Positions 19,197-29,559 of a stretch of DNA of 52,201 nt are shown here, in pieces. Both the position numbers and the translations under genes were made by a program. The stretch is from Chara braunii (Eukaryota > Streptophyta > Charophyceae > Charales > Characeae): positions 3,457,098 through 3,509,298 of the forward strand of contig BFEA01000035.1 of NCBI GenBank assembly GCA_003427395.1. The letters are read 5' to 3'. How positions within the stretch are numbered: the first letter of the stretch is position 1; every line of letters begins with the position of its first letter. A model generated the notes under the pieces. The model was not told where the DNA came from. It was given only the letters and a program-made list of their open reading frames with translations, and searched no databases.

Positions 19197-19640
19197 TTAT
19201 ACTTCTGCCATTTTGCAGTTCGGGTCTATCCATTTTTGTATGAAGGTCGTGATCAGTCTTTGTTTGTCTGCCTGGTCCTGGGTTGCCGCCACCGCTTCCA
19301 CAAGTTTTCTGCTAGCTTTCAACAGGTTCACTCGGATCACCTCAAGCAGTTCCGCCTTGGATTGGTAAAAGTCAAAGGTGTGTTCTCTGCATTCTGTTAA
19401 GCATCTCATTCTCCATACGACCATTAGGAGGGCGAGCCTCATATGTTTGAAGAGGTTTGCCTGGAAGGGTGACCAGGCGGGCGGAAAGGTTTTTCTTCCC
19501 CCCAACAATATGAGGGCTACCCACATCACGTCCCACCATTGCCACCCTTGCACCCCCATTGGGCACGCTAGTAGGCAGTGTTCCAGGTTTGCCCGTCTGC
19601 GTTGTGCACCCTCTCCACAATGGGAGCATATAGGGGACAA
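19197..19640 (-). pseudogene. LINE C-terminal zinc-finger region
   Basis: It begins SPICSHCGEGAQRRRANLEHCLLACP, a C-X2-C...H...C arrangement typical of the end of L1-like ORF2 proteins. The rest is a non-conserved tail. It closes the minus-strand LINE. Confidence 0.6.
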
Positions 19641-20208
19641 AAGTTTTGCTTGTTCCAGTTTAGTACATGTTGTTACCTAATCAGGCGTTGGCAGGCAGCG
19701 GTGTATTATCTGCCATTGCAGGGCTCTGTAGGATGTTAGCATTATGTGTGCATAGGTGGACCAAGGAATGTGTCGCAGATCCTTATGGGCTTACGACCTT
19801 TCCACTCCCATTCTTCTGGGTCAAACGCGAGTGCGCAAACTGGGGTGGCCATGTCATAGGCAAAATAGCCTGCCTCCTCTTACCCGAGCACCCTGATCCT
19901 GGATAGTTCTCTCTCTGGGAGTGTGCAGTCTAAGTTCTGGTCCCTTTTCAGTGAGGCCCATTGCGCCCCTGGTACATCCGGTGCATAGGCCTGCAACTGC
20001 ATTCCTTGCTCCGTGATGCGGACAACCCTAAATATAGTCATAGGGATCTGGTTGGAGATTTTCTTAATAACCCAGCCTTGGCTGCGCACTGTCGGTCCGT
20101 CCTCCAGGGCTGCCACCCAGGGGGGGGGGACCGCTCGGTGGATGAGGTCAAGCTTATTCTGACTTTTTTTTATGTGTCCGAGGTTCGGTTGCAACTGATC
20201 AACAGACT

Positions 20209-20802
20209 TCAAAGTTCCTCTCTGGCGTCCGAGAGATCCCCTACCACGAAGAGGCCATTCTTCACCCATGTAAGCCAGTGTGACCCAATTTTCAAAGTGA
20301 GTGGCAATCCGGTTTCATCACAAATGTCCGGATTCCCAAACAATGGTTGTCTCCATATCTCTTGCCATCTCAATGGGGAAGACTTCTTAGACGGCCCCAT
20401 CTGCCTCCATATGTGCAGCATTGTGGTCCCCATCGGGTCATGCTTGAGGTCCCATCTCACGCTATTTCTAGGTGTTTCATCTATTCTGCGGCGTGGAGGA
20501 CCTAGCACCAACCAGGCTTTATTTGTGAACCACATGAGGGGATGAACAGGGTTATCATGGTGAGAGGGAGGGGCCAAGTTCGCCAATTGTATATATGTCA
20601 GTGGCAGGCATAGGATATCATTTGCAAGTAGCATACAGGTGATGATTTTAAACATAAGGGCCTTAATTTCATCCTCGGGATCTAAAATTCTCAATCCACC
20701 TACTTTCTTTGGTTGGGATACATACTTCCACGCCACCCTTTTCAAACATCCAGTGCGCTTATGATCGTTTCTCCATAGGTAGGCTGACAATGCTGCTCTC
20801 AA
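20209..20802 (-). pseudogene. LINE ORF2 C-terminal fragment
   Basis: A 197-codon open frame beginning LSAYLWRNDHKRTGCLKRVAWK, the thumb-adjacent W..V..PK..GGL segment of LINE proteins. It continues through QEIWRQPLFGNPDIC. It is the longest intact piece of the minus-strand LINE. Confidence 0.65.
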
Positions 20803-20987
20803 ATGTGTGAGCTGTTTTTTAAAAATTTCCCCAAAACCCGTTTTGTATCAGATTGTAGCGAGAATGACATTGTTGATTGCCAACGCCCTGCCCACCAGTG
20901 ATGTGTGGAGATCGTCCCATCTTGCCATTTTTTGGGGTGCTGTTGGAACCAAAGCATGTCCATGGTCTGAGGGAGGGCCCATGGCCG

Positions 20988-21461
20988 TCACGCGGATTCC
21001 AAGTATTCGGATGACCACTTCTTTCGAACACCATTGACATGTGGTTGTTGCGGCGATAGGGAGTCTTGTAAGGACAACCACCAGCCCTCCGTCTTTGTTC
21101 CCCAGTTCACCTTCATATCTGCTGCAACCGCAAAGGTTTGGATAGTATCCATCAGGGTTTGGAGAGATGTGGTCGTGGCTCGAATAAGGACTGTGAGGTC
21201 ATTAACGAACAGGGACGTGACCGGCACCATATGCGGGGGCAACTCCGGGATGTCTATGCGCTCTATGTGTGGGTTGGCTCTGATCGCTGCTGCTAATGCC
21301 TCCATTACCAATAGGAAGAGGATGGGAGCTACAGGGTCCCCTTGCCTAACTGAACGCTGCAGGGCGATGAGAGGGGAGAGGTGGCCGTTGACCATTATAT
21401 TTGTGATTGCAGACCTGTGCATGATTGATACCCATGATCTGAATCCATCTCCGAAATTCAT
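20988..21461 (-). pseudogene. LINE reverse transcriptase palm fragment
   Basis: One hundred and fifty-seven residues covering the RQGDP motif and the catalytic motif, which reads FVND instead of F/YADD, so one catalytic Asp is lost. It ends after DMKVNWGTKTEG, the segment that follows the palm in LINE RTs. An in-frame stop replaces a Trp just upstream (DHVD*DFL). Confidence 0.75.
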
Positions 21462-22987
21462 CTTATCCAGATAGCAGTCCAGAAAATCTCAATCCACATG
21501 GTCATAGGCTTTCTCAAAGTCTACAAAGAGGACCGCAACTTCCTTACGGTGTTGCCTGGCGTACTTGACAGTCTCATTCACTGACAGGACATTATCATGG
21601 ATGTTCCTTTGTGGCATGAAACTGGTCTGATCTTGAAAAATCAAGTGATTCATATGCGGAAGCAGTCTATTAGTGAGAGCTTTGGAAACTTGCTTGTATG
21701 GGAAGGGGAGGAGTGTGATCGGACGGTAGTTCCGGACGTCTGTTTTGTCCCTTTCTTGTAGAGGAGCCTGGTGACTCCTTGGATGATCAACCCTCCAAAA
21801 GTCCCTTCCCTCTTCACTGCATGTCTGTAGGACGCGGTACTATTCTGGAATGTGTCTCAATGTTGCAGCCAAAATTCTTTTGGAAACGAGTCCAGGCCCG
21901 AAGTTTTTTCGTCTTCCATTGCCCTCAAGGCTTCCAGAATCGCATCTATAGCCAAGGGCTCTTCTAGCTGCTGACGTTGGGCTGATGATAGTATTGCCGG
22001 TAGATATTGGAGCGTTGTTTGTCGGGCTTCTGTCTGGATTCCGAAGCGTACTTTTTCTGGTAAAACCTGGTAGCATTGTCCACTATCGCGTATGCATTGT
22101 TCGCGTATGGCAACGAATGGTCGAATGGGTGGTGCAGCGAGGAGACGGTTGCCTTTCTTGCCCTGGCTTGGGCTTTTCTAAAAAAAGATTTTGCGAATGT
22201 GCTCTCGGTATCTTATCGGCGTATTCGTGCATGTATGCGCCACGCCTCAGCCTGGGCCTCGAGGTAGGTTTGTAAGTGATCTCTTGCTGCTTGTAACCTA
22301 TGATAAGCCGTATCGTCCAGTGGGTCGGTTTGCATATACGAGTACGCATCGGAGATGAAGGTGAGTTGGAACAAATCAGTCGCCCTCACCAATGATAACT
22401 CGCCACTGGCACTGAACTTCAAAATCAAAATGACCCCAGCCAGGGATTCAGAAAGATATCTCGGTATTATGATCTCCTTTGGAGACTGCACAAACATCCA
22501 AACATCGGTCATCGAGAATAGGATTCATGATACCTGTGCCAAATGGTCGGGCAGGAAATGTTGGTCTCTCATGGGAAGGACACTAGTTGCTAACTGCTAC
22601 ATTCTGTCTACCATATGGTATATATTAGCCTTTCGACAAATATCTACTTCCTCAACCAAACTGGCGAAACAGTTAATTACCAAATTCATATAGAAGGGGG
22701 ATTCCAACACCCCTTCCTGCATCAGTAAAGTGGCATGGTGAAAATTGACAGAAAAGAAGAAAGATGGGGGCCTAGGGATCTTGGATCCCGAAACCCAGAA
22801 TGCGGCACTCCTGGCCAAATGGCCGGTGAGACTTGTAACCTCTACCGAGAACCAGCCCTTGCAGCTGGCCTAGGCCACGCTTGCACAGGAGTGGGAACTC
22901 ACAGAGCAGGAGGCTGTTTGGCAAGCCTTCCTATATCATCCGCTAGTCAAGACAGTTAAATCCCCTACATGGGCCCCGATCCTAAAA

Positions 22988-23608
22988 TTGTGGTCCATAA
23001 TTCTCCCTTCCTCCTTAAGACCCCCTACTACTTTCGCTGACGTCCTATCCTCTTCCCTTTTCGAAAACCTGGCTATATTGGACACGTCTGGACACGTCTT
23101 CTCAGTGGCCAAGTCTCCCGGCAACTTTGCTAGGAAGTGGCTTCATAAAGGAATATGGAAGGTATCCCACTTGTGGGACGTTCAAGCATCGGATTGGCAC
23201 ACAGAAGAAACTTTGAAAGGTAAACTGAGAGGTTTACGCAATGTGGGGACACACCGGAGGTTACTGAGCACAACTATACCGAACACTTGGTTTGAGATCT
23301 TAGCAGCGGGCAACCAATTGGCATCCACAGGTTTATGGTGGAGAGACACGACAGCTCTAGAGACTTTCTACCAAGTCGAGAAGAAGAGCGGTATGGATGC
23401 AGCGGAGGTCTCTACATGGAAATACACCAGGAATGAACTCACCCTCAGAGATTCAACCACTCAGATCACGGATCTCACAAGTTGCTCAGAGGTAAAGATC
23501 AGGACTTCAAGGGACCACAAAGGAAAAACCCTTCTCAAGCCAGCTCGAGACGGAACTCCCTTCTGCGACTGGTGGACGAGCAAATCTGGGATGGCAACTT
23601 ACAGTTGA
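22988..23608 (+). pseudogene. LINE ORF2 C-terminal fragment, 206 codons
   Basis: It follows the GGLGILDP segment in the same element. Features such as ARKWLHKGIWKVSHLWD and TWFEIL.AGNQLASTGLW fit the poorly conserved region before the terminal zinc finger of LINE proteins. Upstream stops separate it from the RT part. Confidence 0.55.
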
Positions 23609-24427
23609 ATCCTTAGAAGTAACTTCCATATCACTCCCAGAATACTCTTCCCAGACAGGATACAAACTCCATTCAAAGGCGGCGACCATGCAATTCAGGA
23701 TTTGCGAGATATGGAAGAGAAGATCTGCCCAGTTGCAGATGAGGGGACCAGACCTAAACTGGGTAAAATTCTACATTTGTTTAATCCTGGGAGTATTAGA
23801 GGTCAAGATGGCAGGACTACAATGACTTCACCTACACAGTAGTGTACCCACGGCAACATGGTGTGCAGAAAGAGGGATGGAGATCGCAGTATCTTGAGAG
23901 GCCTGTCCGCATACGTCACTGGAAGATTCTACTCACCTATGGTGGGAATGTGTAGTTGTCAGAGGCTTTTGATACTGGATCGCCAGACTCTGGTTCGCGC
24001 CATATAAGGACTTCTCCTACTGGACCAGGGATCTGGTCTTACTTGGTGACAGAATGGACTCATTAAGAGCTAGTATAGCCAATAAGTTCCGTGTTGTAGG
24101 TTTTCGGGTGCTCTTGTTAACTCGCAGACCGTAGGTTTAATAATTTATCTTGGTCTGTCTCTCGCATTTGTAACACATTCAAATCCACACTAAGAAACTT
24201 AATTTTAGCTGAATGGAGGAAGGCCAGGTGCCAATTTCATGACCCATCAGTGGCTCGGAGCTCGATGATTAAGCTTTGGGCTTCGGAGTTCCGCTGGATC
24301 CGGTTCACAGAGAATAATCAACTAGTGATCTCTCGTCACTTGTGGGACGAGGTGAAAGATTTTGTTCTTGCCCAGGATCCCGCAGCGATTTTCTTATGAT
24401 GGCTATGGTACAAAATCCATGTTGTAA

Positions 24428-24484
24428 GGGACGTTGGACCCGTTTTCGAGCAGGTGCAGCTCCCCACCAATGGAACGGAGTCAT
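24428..24484 (+). promoter_or_regulatory. LINE 3'-terminal stem-loop and tail
   Basis: GGGACGTTGGACCCGTTTTC, then GAGCAGGTGCAGCTC and CCCACCAATGG lie directly before the poly(A) of the plus-strand LINE. GAGC/GCTC can pair around a seven-base loop. Four other loci carry the same motif. LINE reverse transcriptases of several families recognise such 3' stem-loops, so a role in priming recognition is inferred. Confidence 0.6.
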
Positions 24485-24495
24485 AAAAAAAAAAA

Positions 24496-24504
<9 letters not shown>

Positions 24505-24564
<60 letters not shown>

Positions 24565-24680
24565 GACCTGCTCCTCCCGACCTGCCAGCTGCCTCCCCGT
24601 TGTCAGGGGGGGGAAGAAGGAAAAAAGAAAGGAAAAAAAGAAAAGAAAAAGAAAAAAGAAAAAGAAAACGAAAAACGGGA
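24505..24680. repeat. (GA)n followed by A/G-rich low complexity
   Basis: GA run 24,505-24,561. After a short unique stretch (GGACCTGCTCCTCCC...) comes a GAAAAAGAAAAGA tract to 24,675. Glu/Arg/Lys frames across it are artefacts. Confidence 0.85.
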
Positions 24681-24897
24681 TCAAACTTTTTTTAAGATCT
24701 CTATTTTTCAGTTTTGCGCCAATATTTTTTTGGTGGCGTAAAACAATTTTTTTGGCCTTGAATTTTTTTCTGTAGGTAGGCAGGCACCTAAGCCATGTGA
24801 ATGAATGTTTTTAGATTTTTTTAATGAGTGAATGTTTTTCTAAAGTTCATCAAAGTCGGGGTACTTTTTCCACCCTGCTCTGAGCCTGTCGGGATTT

Positions 24898-25354
24898 GAA
24901 CTCGTGAATTTTCACGAGTTCTTTCCCTACCTCTCCCAATGTGACAATTGCCATCCCCGTTTTTAGGGGAGGGCAGGGGAGAAAAGAGGAAAAGTAGAGA
25001 GGGGAGAGAAAGGAACAGTCACGGCCGCGAACGTGGTCGTGGCCGTGCACCAAGTTCAAGTAGTATTGGCCTGAATGCAGTCATTCAGGCCAGAGCTGTG
25101 AACTGGAGGGTCAGTGAGGGGAACTTGTCAAGAAACAACCATTTTCCCGCTGAACCTGCACTCAGTGTAGGGCTGAGTGCAGGGAAAAGGGAGAAAAAAA
25201 GGGGGGCAGTTGAGTACAACTGCCACCCTAAGTGTGTGGCTGAGGTGAGACAGCCTCAGTCCGTTGATCGGGCTCAGATCAACGACCCCAGGCAAGTGAT
25301 GAATTTTGCGTGGGGGCAGCTGAAGCTGCTGCTGCCCTCCTCAGCCACACACTT
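24898..25354. repeat. Array of perfect short hairpins
   Basis: At least six perfect stems follow one another: 24,898-24,921 (11 bp, 2-nt loop), 25,067-25,092 (TGGCCTGAATG, 11 bp, 4-nt loop), 25,155-25,183 (CCTGCACTCAG, 11 bp, 7-nt loop), 25,205-25,224 (GGCAGTTG, 8 bp), 25,262-25,284 (CGTTGATC, 8 bp) and 25,314-25,337 (GGGCAGC, 7 bp). A 16-bp pair AAGTGTGTGGCTGAGG / CCTCAGCCACACACTT (25,230-25,245 and 25,339-25,354) encloses the last two. The density far exceeds chance. The stem sequences differ, so it is not one hairpin repeated. Function is unknown; the start overlaps a tRNA-like B-box complement (GGGATTTGAACTCG). Confidence 0.7.
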
Positions 25355-25769
25355 GCCTCCAGCTGCCAGTGTGCGACAACACACTTGCCTCGTCGCCGGA
25401 GTGCTGGAGAGGAGGCAGGAGTGCTGTCGGCGAAGCTGGAGGACTGCGGAGGAGCGCGACGAAGGAGGAGACAGCCATAGCCTTGGCTGGAGCACTTTGC
25501 TCCACCTTGGCAGGCTGGTCTCTAGGGGGATTCTGCAGCAACGTGGTGAGGAGCGGCAGCGGAGCGACGGGGAGCACGATAAGTGGTGGAGGTGTGTCAG
25601 CCAATATTTTCGGCAACCATAACCCATTTTTGTGGGGTTATGCTGCCAAAATACCGCGGCGTCAGTGCGAGACCTTTATTCTGAGGGGTGACGCTGCAGT
25701 TTTCACGACACGTCGGCGATATTTTGTTTTGAAGAGTGACCCTGCCGTTTTCACGGCACGGTAGTACAG

Positions 25770-26104
25770 CGTGGCACAGTGCCGCTGTCTTTTTGCAGTG
25801 GTACGGCACGGCGAAGCGCCGCCGTTTTTTACGGTGGTACGACACAGCGAAGCGCCGCCGTCTTTTTACGGTGGTACGACACGGCTAAGCGCTACAGTTT
25901 TTTTTTACGGCGGTACGGCACGGCGAAACGCTGCCGTTTTTTTTACGGTGGTACGACACGGTGAAGCGCCGCCGTCTTTTGCGGTGATACGACACGGCGA
26001 AGCACTGTCGTCTGTTTTACGGTGGTACGGCACGACGAAGCGCTGCCGTTTTTTTTTTTTTTTTTATGGTGGTACGACACGACGAAGCGCTGCTGTTTTT
26101 TTTC
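25770..26104. repeat. About 40-bp tandem repeat, about 8 copies, each with an internal hairpin
   Basis: The unit is approximately ACGGTGGTACGACACGGCGA followed by AGCGCCGCCGT and a T-run of 4-17 bases. GGCG..CGCC inside each unit can fold. The T-runs vary most. Cys/Arg-rich frames across it (for example 25,771-26,112) are repeat by-products. Confidence 0.85.
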
Positions 26105-28059
26105 TTTTATGAGGGTTCGACACGACAATGGAATTGCGGCACGACGGTGGGACGTGCGGCGCAGTAGTGGAGTTTTTTCTTACGACGCTGAAAGGTTTTT
26201 GTTGTAGCGTGGAGTCTGCTTTTCTTGGTGAAGGTCTGCTACTATTGGTATGTACGGCAACAACAACATGACATGGTGGCGGTTGACGGCATGCGACAGT
26301 ACGAAATCTGAGCGTGACATGCGAGTTTATTTTTTTACGAGGCACATGAGATAAATGTTTGTAGTTGGGACCACCCAACACTTGCGGCAGTGGGACTAGA
26401 CTACTTGGGACTGCCTGGGTTCAATTGGGACTGACGTGGGACGCGGACGACCATTTGCGGCAGTCTCGACGCATGCGGTTTTGAGATTCGACACCGGTTT
26501 TGTTTTTTTTTAGAAGTGTGGAGGAAACGGTTTTCGACTCAATAGTCATTCGACGAAGTGTTTGACAACATGGGACCACCTAGAACCGCGTGGGACCATC
26601 TGGGACCGCTTGAGACCATTGGGACTGACGTGGTACCAGACTGAGTGTTTTTCTAGGACGTGTGCGGCTCGCCGTTTTCATGCTTGGGTTACCGAGGATG
26701 AGGCCTGCGAGTGACAGGTGGTTTGATCAGGATTTTTTTTTAGACTACAACTTTCGGCGGCACACACGGCTTGTTGGTTGGCTTTCTTGAGTAAGCCAGG
26801 GCGCTTCTTTGGCACCACTTCACTCAAGGTTAGTTGATCGACTCAGATTCCTTTTCGCACCTGTGTGAACTCACACTTTGTTTGACCCTATTTGTTTTGA
26901 ATGTTCAAAAAAAAAGGTTGAGTAAAGCGTGTATGGTCATGCATGTGAAAAGTGGAATCTGACAGGCGTGTGGATTGCTGGATTTTCTGGACCTACGGTT
27001 GTTTTTGTATGTGTACATAGGTAGAAGGATGCTTGCAAAGGAGATTGATCAAACATATTTGAGGAAAGGAACAATGATTATCTTTTTTTTTTACTTTTCA
27101 CCTGCCTGCACGTTAAAAAGGTTTCCTTGTTTTGGAAAATGTTAATTATGCAGTGTCAGCACTGTAAAAACGAATTCGATTGCATAAAGAAAGCAGATAA
27201 GGTCAAACGGACTTGGTCATTTTCCCGAAGATTGACCCATTCTATCCCGAACGACCTTATCTACCTATACATGTCCAAATGTTTCTCGTTTTATCACCTC
27301 TATCTCTTTTTCGTCTAAGGGATCCTGAACTTAAAAAAAAAAAATGGGAACAGTTAAAACTTGTTTGCGGTGAACACATTCTCATCTTTCAAGGAAGCAT
27401 CTGGGACGGACGTTCGTTGCTTTAAGGGTCGACCCTGTTATCGACCCAGAGTGGACCGTTCTACGGTGGGGTACTTTGCCTATTCGGTGGAGACGGTCTG
27501 ACTTCTGAGATCCGAACGTTGTGCTCGGACGAGGAGGAGGAGTACCCCAGACCACTTCCTAGAGGGAGAGACATGCAACACTTCAAGCAATGCACCTGAT
27601 AAAAAATCATCCGCAAAGCAACCTGTCATCCAGGAAGATTGAGAATATGTGGAGATAGGTTTATGCGTGTTTAATCTTAGGTCGACGGTAGGTTGGAATG
27701 AATGACTTTGGCAGCGCATCTCACCAAGTCAAAACTAAGGCAACCGATTATCTTGTCAGTTGCATCAATGTTATTATCAGTAGCCAACTCCTCGTTGGCG
27801 GTTGTATCATTGTTTTGTGGAATTCGACCCAGGGTGGTCGAATTTTATTTTGGTATTGTGCTATTGGATGTATTGCATGATGATTCAAATTATTTCGTTT
27901 GTTGTTTCAGATTGAACGTACTTTTCTATCGACTGCGATTGATTCCTTATTATGTAACTATATGTGGGTGTTATATATATATATTTTTTTGAGTTGTATA
28001 TTAAAGGGGCAAGGAGGTTCCACGCTTGGTTGAGACCATCCTTGTCGATCGGCGTACGA
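26105..28059. other. Unrecognised, with GGGACC/GGGACT phrases
   Basis: TGGGACCA.CT.GGACCG and ATTGGGACTGACGTGG recur between 26,360 and 26,640. No frame of known family is found. 27,420-27,560 is G-rich and unique. A TATATATATATTTTTTT stretch is at 27,972-27,990. Confidence 0.35.
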
Positions 28060-28325
28060 TTCGTACTTAGGAGATCAGCGCCCTAAGGAGCGGACGACGT
28101 CCGGGTTCAATAGGCATTTTAATCGCACGTACCTATACTACATCGAGCGAGCAAACGCCCTCGACCGACTCACCTCTGCAATTGCATTTAAAAACTTTCG
28201 CACGTGGGTCGGTAGCTCGGTAGGGATACGCCTCTAAGGGTGGTGACAACCCCTTAGGGAAGCATGCTTATGCCCCGTGGGAACCTGTCCTGTCGTAGGG
28301 GACCGCGGGATGTATAGCTGGCGCA
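28060..28325 (+). pseudogene. Gypsy leader/gag fragment, plus orientation
   Basis: It is homologous to the reverse complement of 36,070-36,360. Shared phrases include GGAGATCAG(C/T)GCCC, TACCTAT.CTAC, CGACT.ACCTCTGCAATTGCA, GGGATACGC...CTAAGGGTGGTGACA and CTGTCCTGTCG. It is thus another piece of the gypsy family found at 32-36 kb, in the opposite orientation and isolated from any pol. Confidence 0.6.
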
Positions 28326-29162
28326 CCCGGCTTGAGCGGCGACGGAATGATGCAACCACGAGGCTGTCTCGGCGGTTTGCGGGATTATTTTGCGTCGTTC
28401 CCGAGTTGTCTCCTGATATTGTTTTTGGAAAACTCCTGCGTGACGTGACAAGGAGGGCTCCCGCCTCTTCGCGAGAAAAGGCAGGGGCAGATGCGCTCGA
28501 CAACGCGAGATTGCTACTACTTGGGTGTTGGCGCCTTCTCTTTCTACGACGCCAGCTAGGCATTTGATTATGTCGACGTGACTCTCTCCACACTGTCTAC
28601 GACATTGATGGGATGATGGAGAGGAGGAGGAGGATTGCAGATGTGAGATTGGTTGATCATAAGGGAAACTTACCTGTCTGTGTTGGTGTCGACATTGTGC
28701 ATTGCTATTTGTCTTCAGAGGAGTCTGTGCCGCATGCGCCATGCTGTGATCTGTTCATTGTCAGAGCGTGTCAGAGGAGACGGTCTGTTGATGTGGCGAG
28801 CAAGGGATGCCCCAAGGAGGAGTGGGGTAGTGAGGGAAATCTATCTGCTGAGTTGAAGGGTACTTTCTCTTCCACCCTCTAAGACTTTTCCCCCTCCCAT
28901 TTGCCTCTTCTCGAGTCGCAAAAGATTGGGCTACTTGATTACATGTACGATTTCAAAGACATTGAAAGTGCGCTACGACATTCTGTGTTTTGACATTGAC
29001 GAGCTTTACATTTGACTGGGTTCATTGCAAATTCCTCCCCGCCCCCTTACCGTCAAGATGCTCCGGTTCCCCCAAGTTATTACAATACTCTTATAATGCT
29101 CTATTACCATTTCCATAAGCCGACGAAGGGTAATGGCACCGACAAGACCAAAGATGTAATGG
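28326..29162. other. Unrecognised; open frame 28,613-28,882 (+)
   Basis: An 89-codon plus frame (MMERRRRIADVRLVDHKGNL...) and 162-codon minus frame cover part of it. No motif is recognised. The region follows the gag-like fragment and may be part of the same element, but this is not supported by similarity inside the window. Confidence 0.25.
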
Positions 29163-29296
29163 TGGGACAGTGGAACTGGTTTCCAGCAAGTGTTGCTCCC
29201 CACCAATAGATTGGAGCACCCGACCTGACTATTAAGTGGATATGCTCGCATTCCTCCCCCTAGTAGAAAGGCGACATATTTCATATTAAAAAAAAG
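29163..29296 (+). mobile_element. LINE-type 3' tail motif with short poly(A)
   Basis: GGTGGGACAGTGGAACTGG, then TTTCCAGCAAGTGTTGCTCCCC and ACCAATAGATTGG match the shared tail. AGC/GCT pairs around AAGTGTT. An A-run follows at about 29,287-29,295. The 5' part of the element is not recognisable. Confidence 0.6.
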
Positions 29297-29439
29297 TTAT
29301 TGGTTTGATACTGCTTAACGATGTTTCTCCCCTAGTTCTGGGAACCTTGAAAAATGAGACGAATGTATACTGTAAGAGGAATTTTCGAAGAATTTCAAAG
29401 CACCCACCAATGGAACTTGACCGTGAAACGCAGGGATGA

Positions 29440-29555
29440 AGGTGGTAGATGCTGGAAATGTTTAGGCTTTAGGGTTAGTATTACTCCAGACCCATCTGAT
29501 GGATGTTGGGATTTTTTAGGCAGTAGGGTCAGTATTACTCCAGACCCCTGGAACT
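29440..29555. repeat. Imperfect tandem duplication with AGTATTACTCCAGACCC
   Basis: GATG.TGG.A.TTTTTAGGC..TAGGGT.AGTATTACTCCAGACCC occurs twice, about 60 bases apart. Confidence 0.75.
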
Positions 29556-29559
29556 GAAA

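Larger units (their letters stand above)
19191..22354 (-). mobile_element. LINE (L1-like) remnant, minus strand
   Basis: Read on the minus strand. The linker before RT has DDTAYHRLQAARDHLQTYL and AEAWRIHARIR (22,330-22,213). RT follows with RNYRPITLLP (near 21,730), FVDFEKAYDHVD (21,540-21,490), SVRQGDPVAPILFLLVMEAL (about 21,355-21,290) and FVNDLTVL where active enzymes have F/YADD. The thumb and beyond have VAWKYVSQPKKVGGLRILDP (20,740-20,680), and the C-terminal cysteine region SPICSHCGEG (19,640-19,600). Stops and frameshifts break it. The endonuclease is missing, so it is 5'-truncated, or cut at the junction with the plus-strand LINE. Confidence 0.8.
22355..24504 (+). mobile_element. LINE (L1-like) remnant, plus strand, with poly(A)
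   Basis: It begins abruptly after the RT palm with MKVSWNKSVALTND (22,358), then SERYLGIMISFG, then AKWSGRKCWSLMGRTLVANCYILSTIWY, then GGLGILDP (22,766-22,790). A 206-codon frame (22,988-23,608) continues the C-terminal region. CRYASLEDSTHLWWECV-like cysteine/histidine sequence near 23,910-23,955 fits the terminal zinc finger, frames being broken. It ends with the conserved tail motif (24,428-24,475) and 20 As (24,485-24,504), a genuine retroposed 3' end. It is 5'-truncated at the junction with the minus-strand LINE. Confidence 0.8.

Noticed and set aside
19191-24504. Twin-priming inversion of a single LINE
   Set aside because: Both halves carry their own thumb and GGL.ILDP region with different sequences, so two copies are needed.
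25274-25764. Overlapping 90-220-codon frames over the hairpin array
   Set aside because: Several frames are open on both strands because of base composition; none has a motif and the hairpins explain the sequence better.
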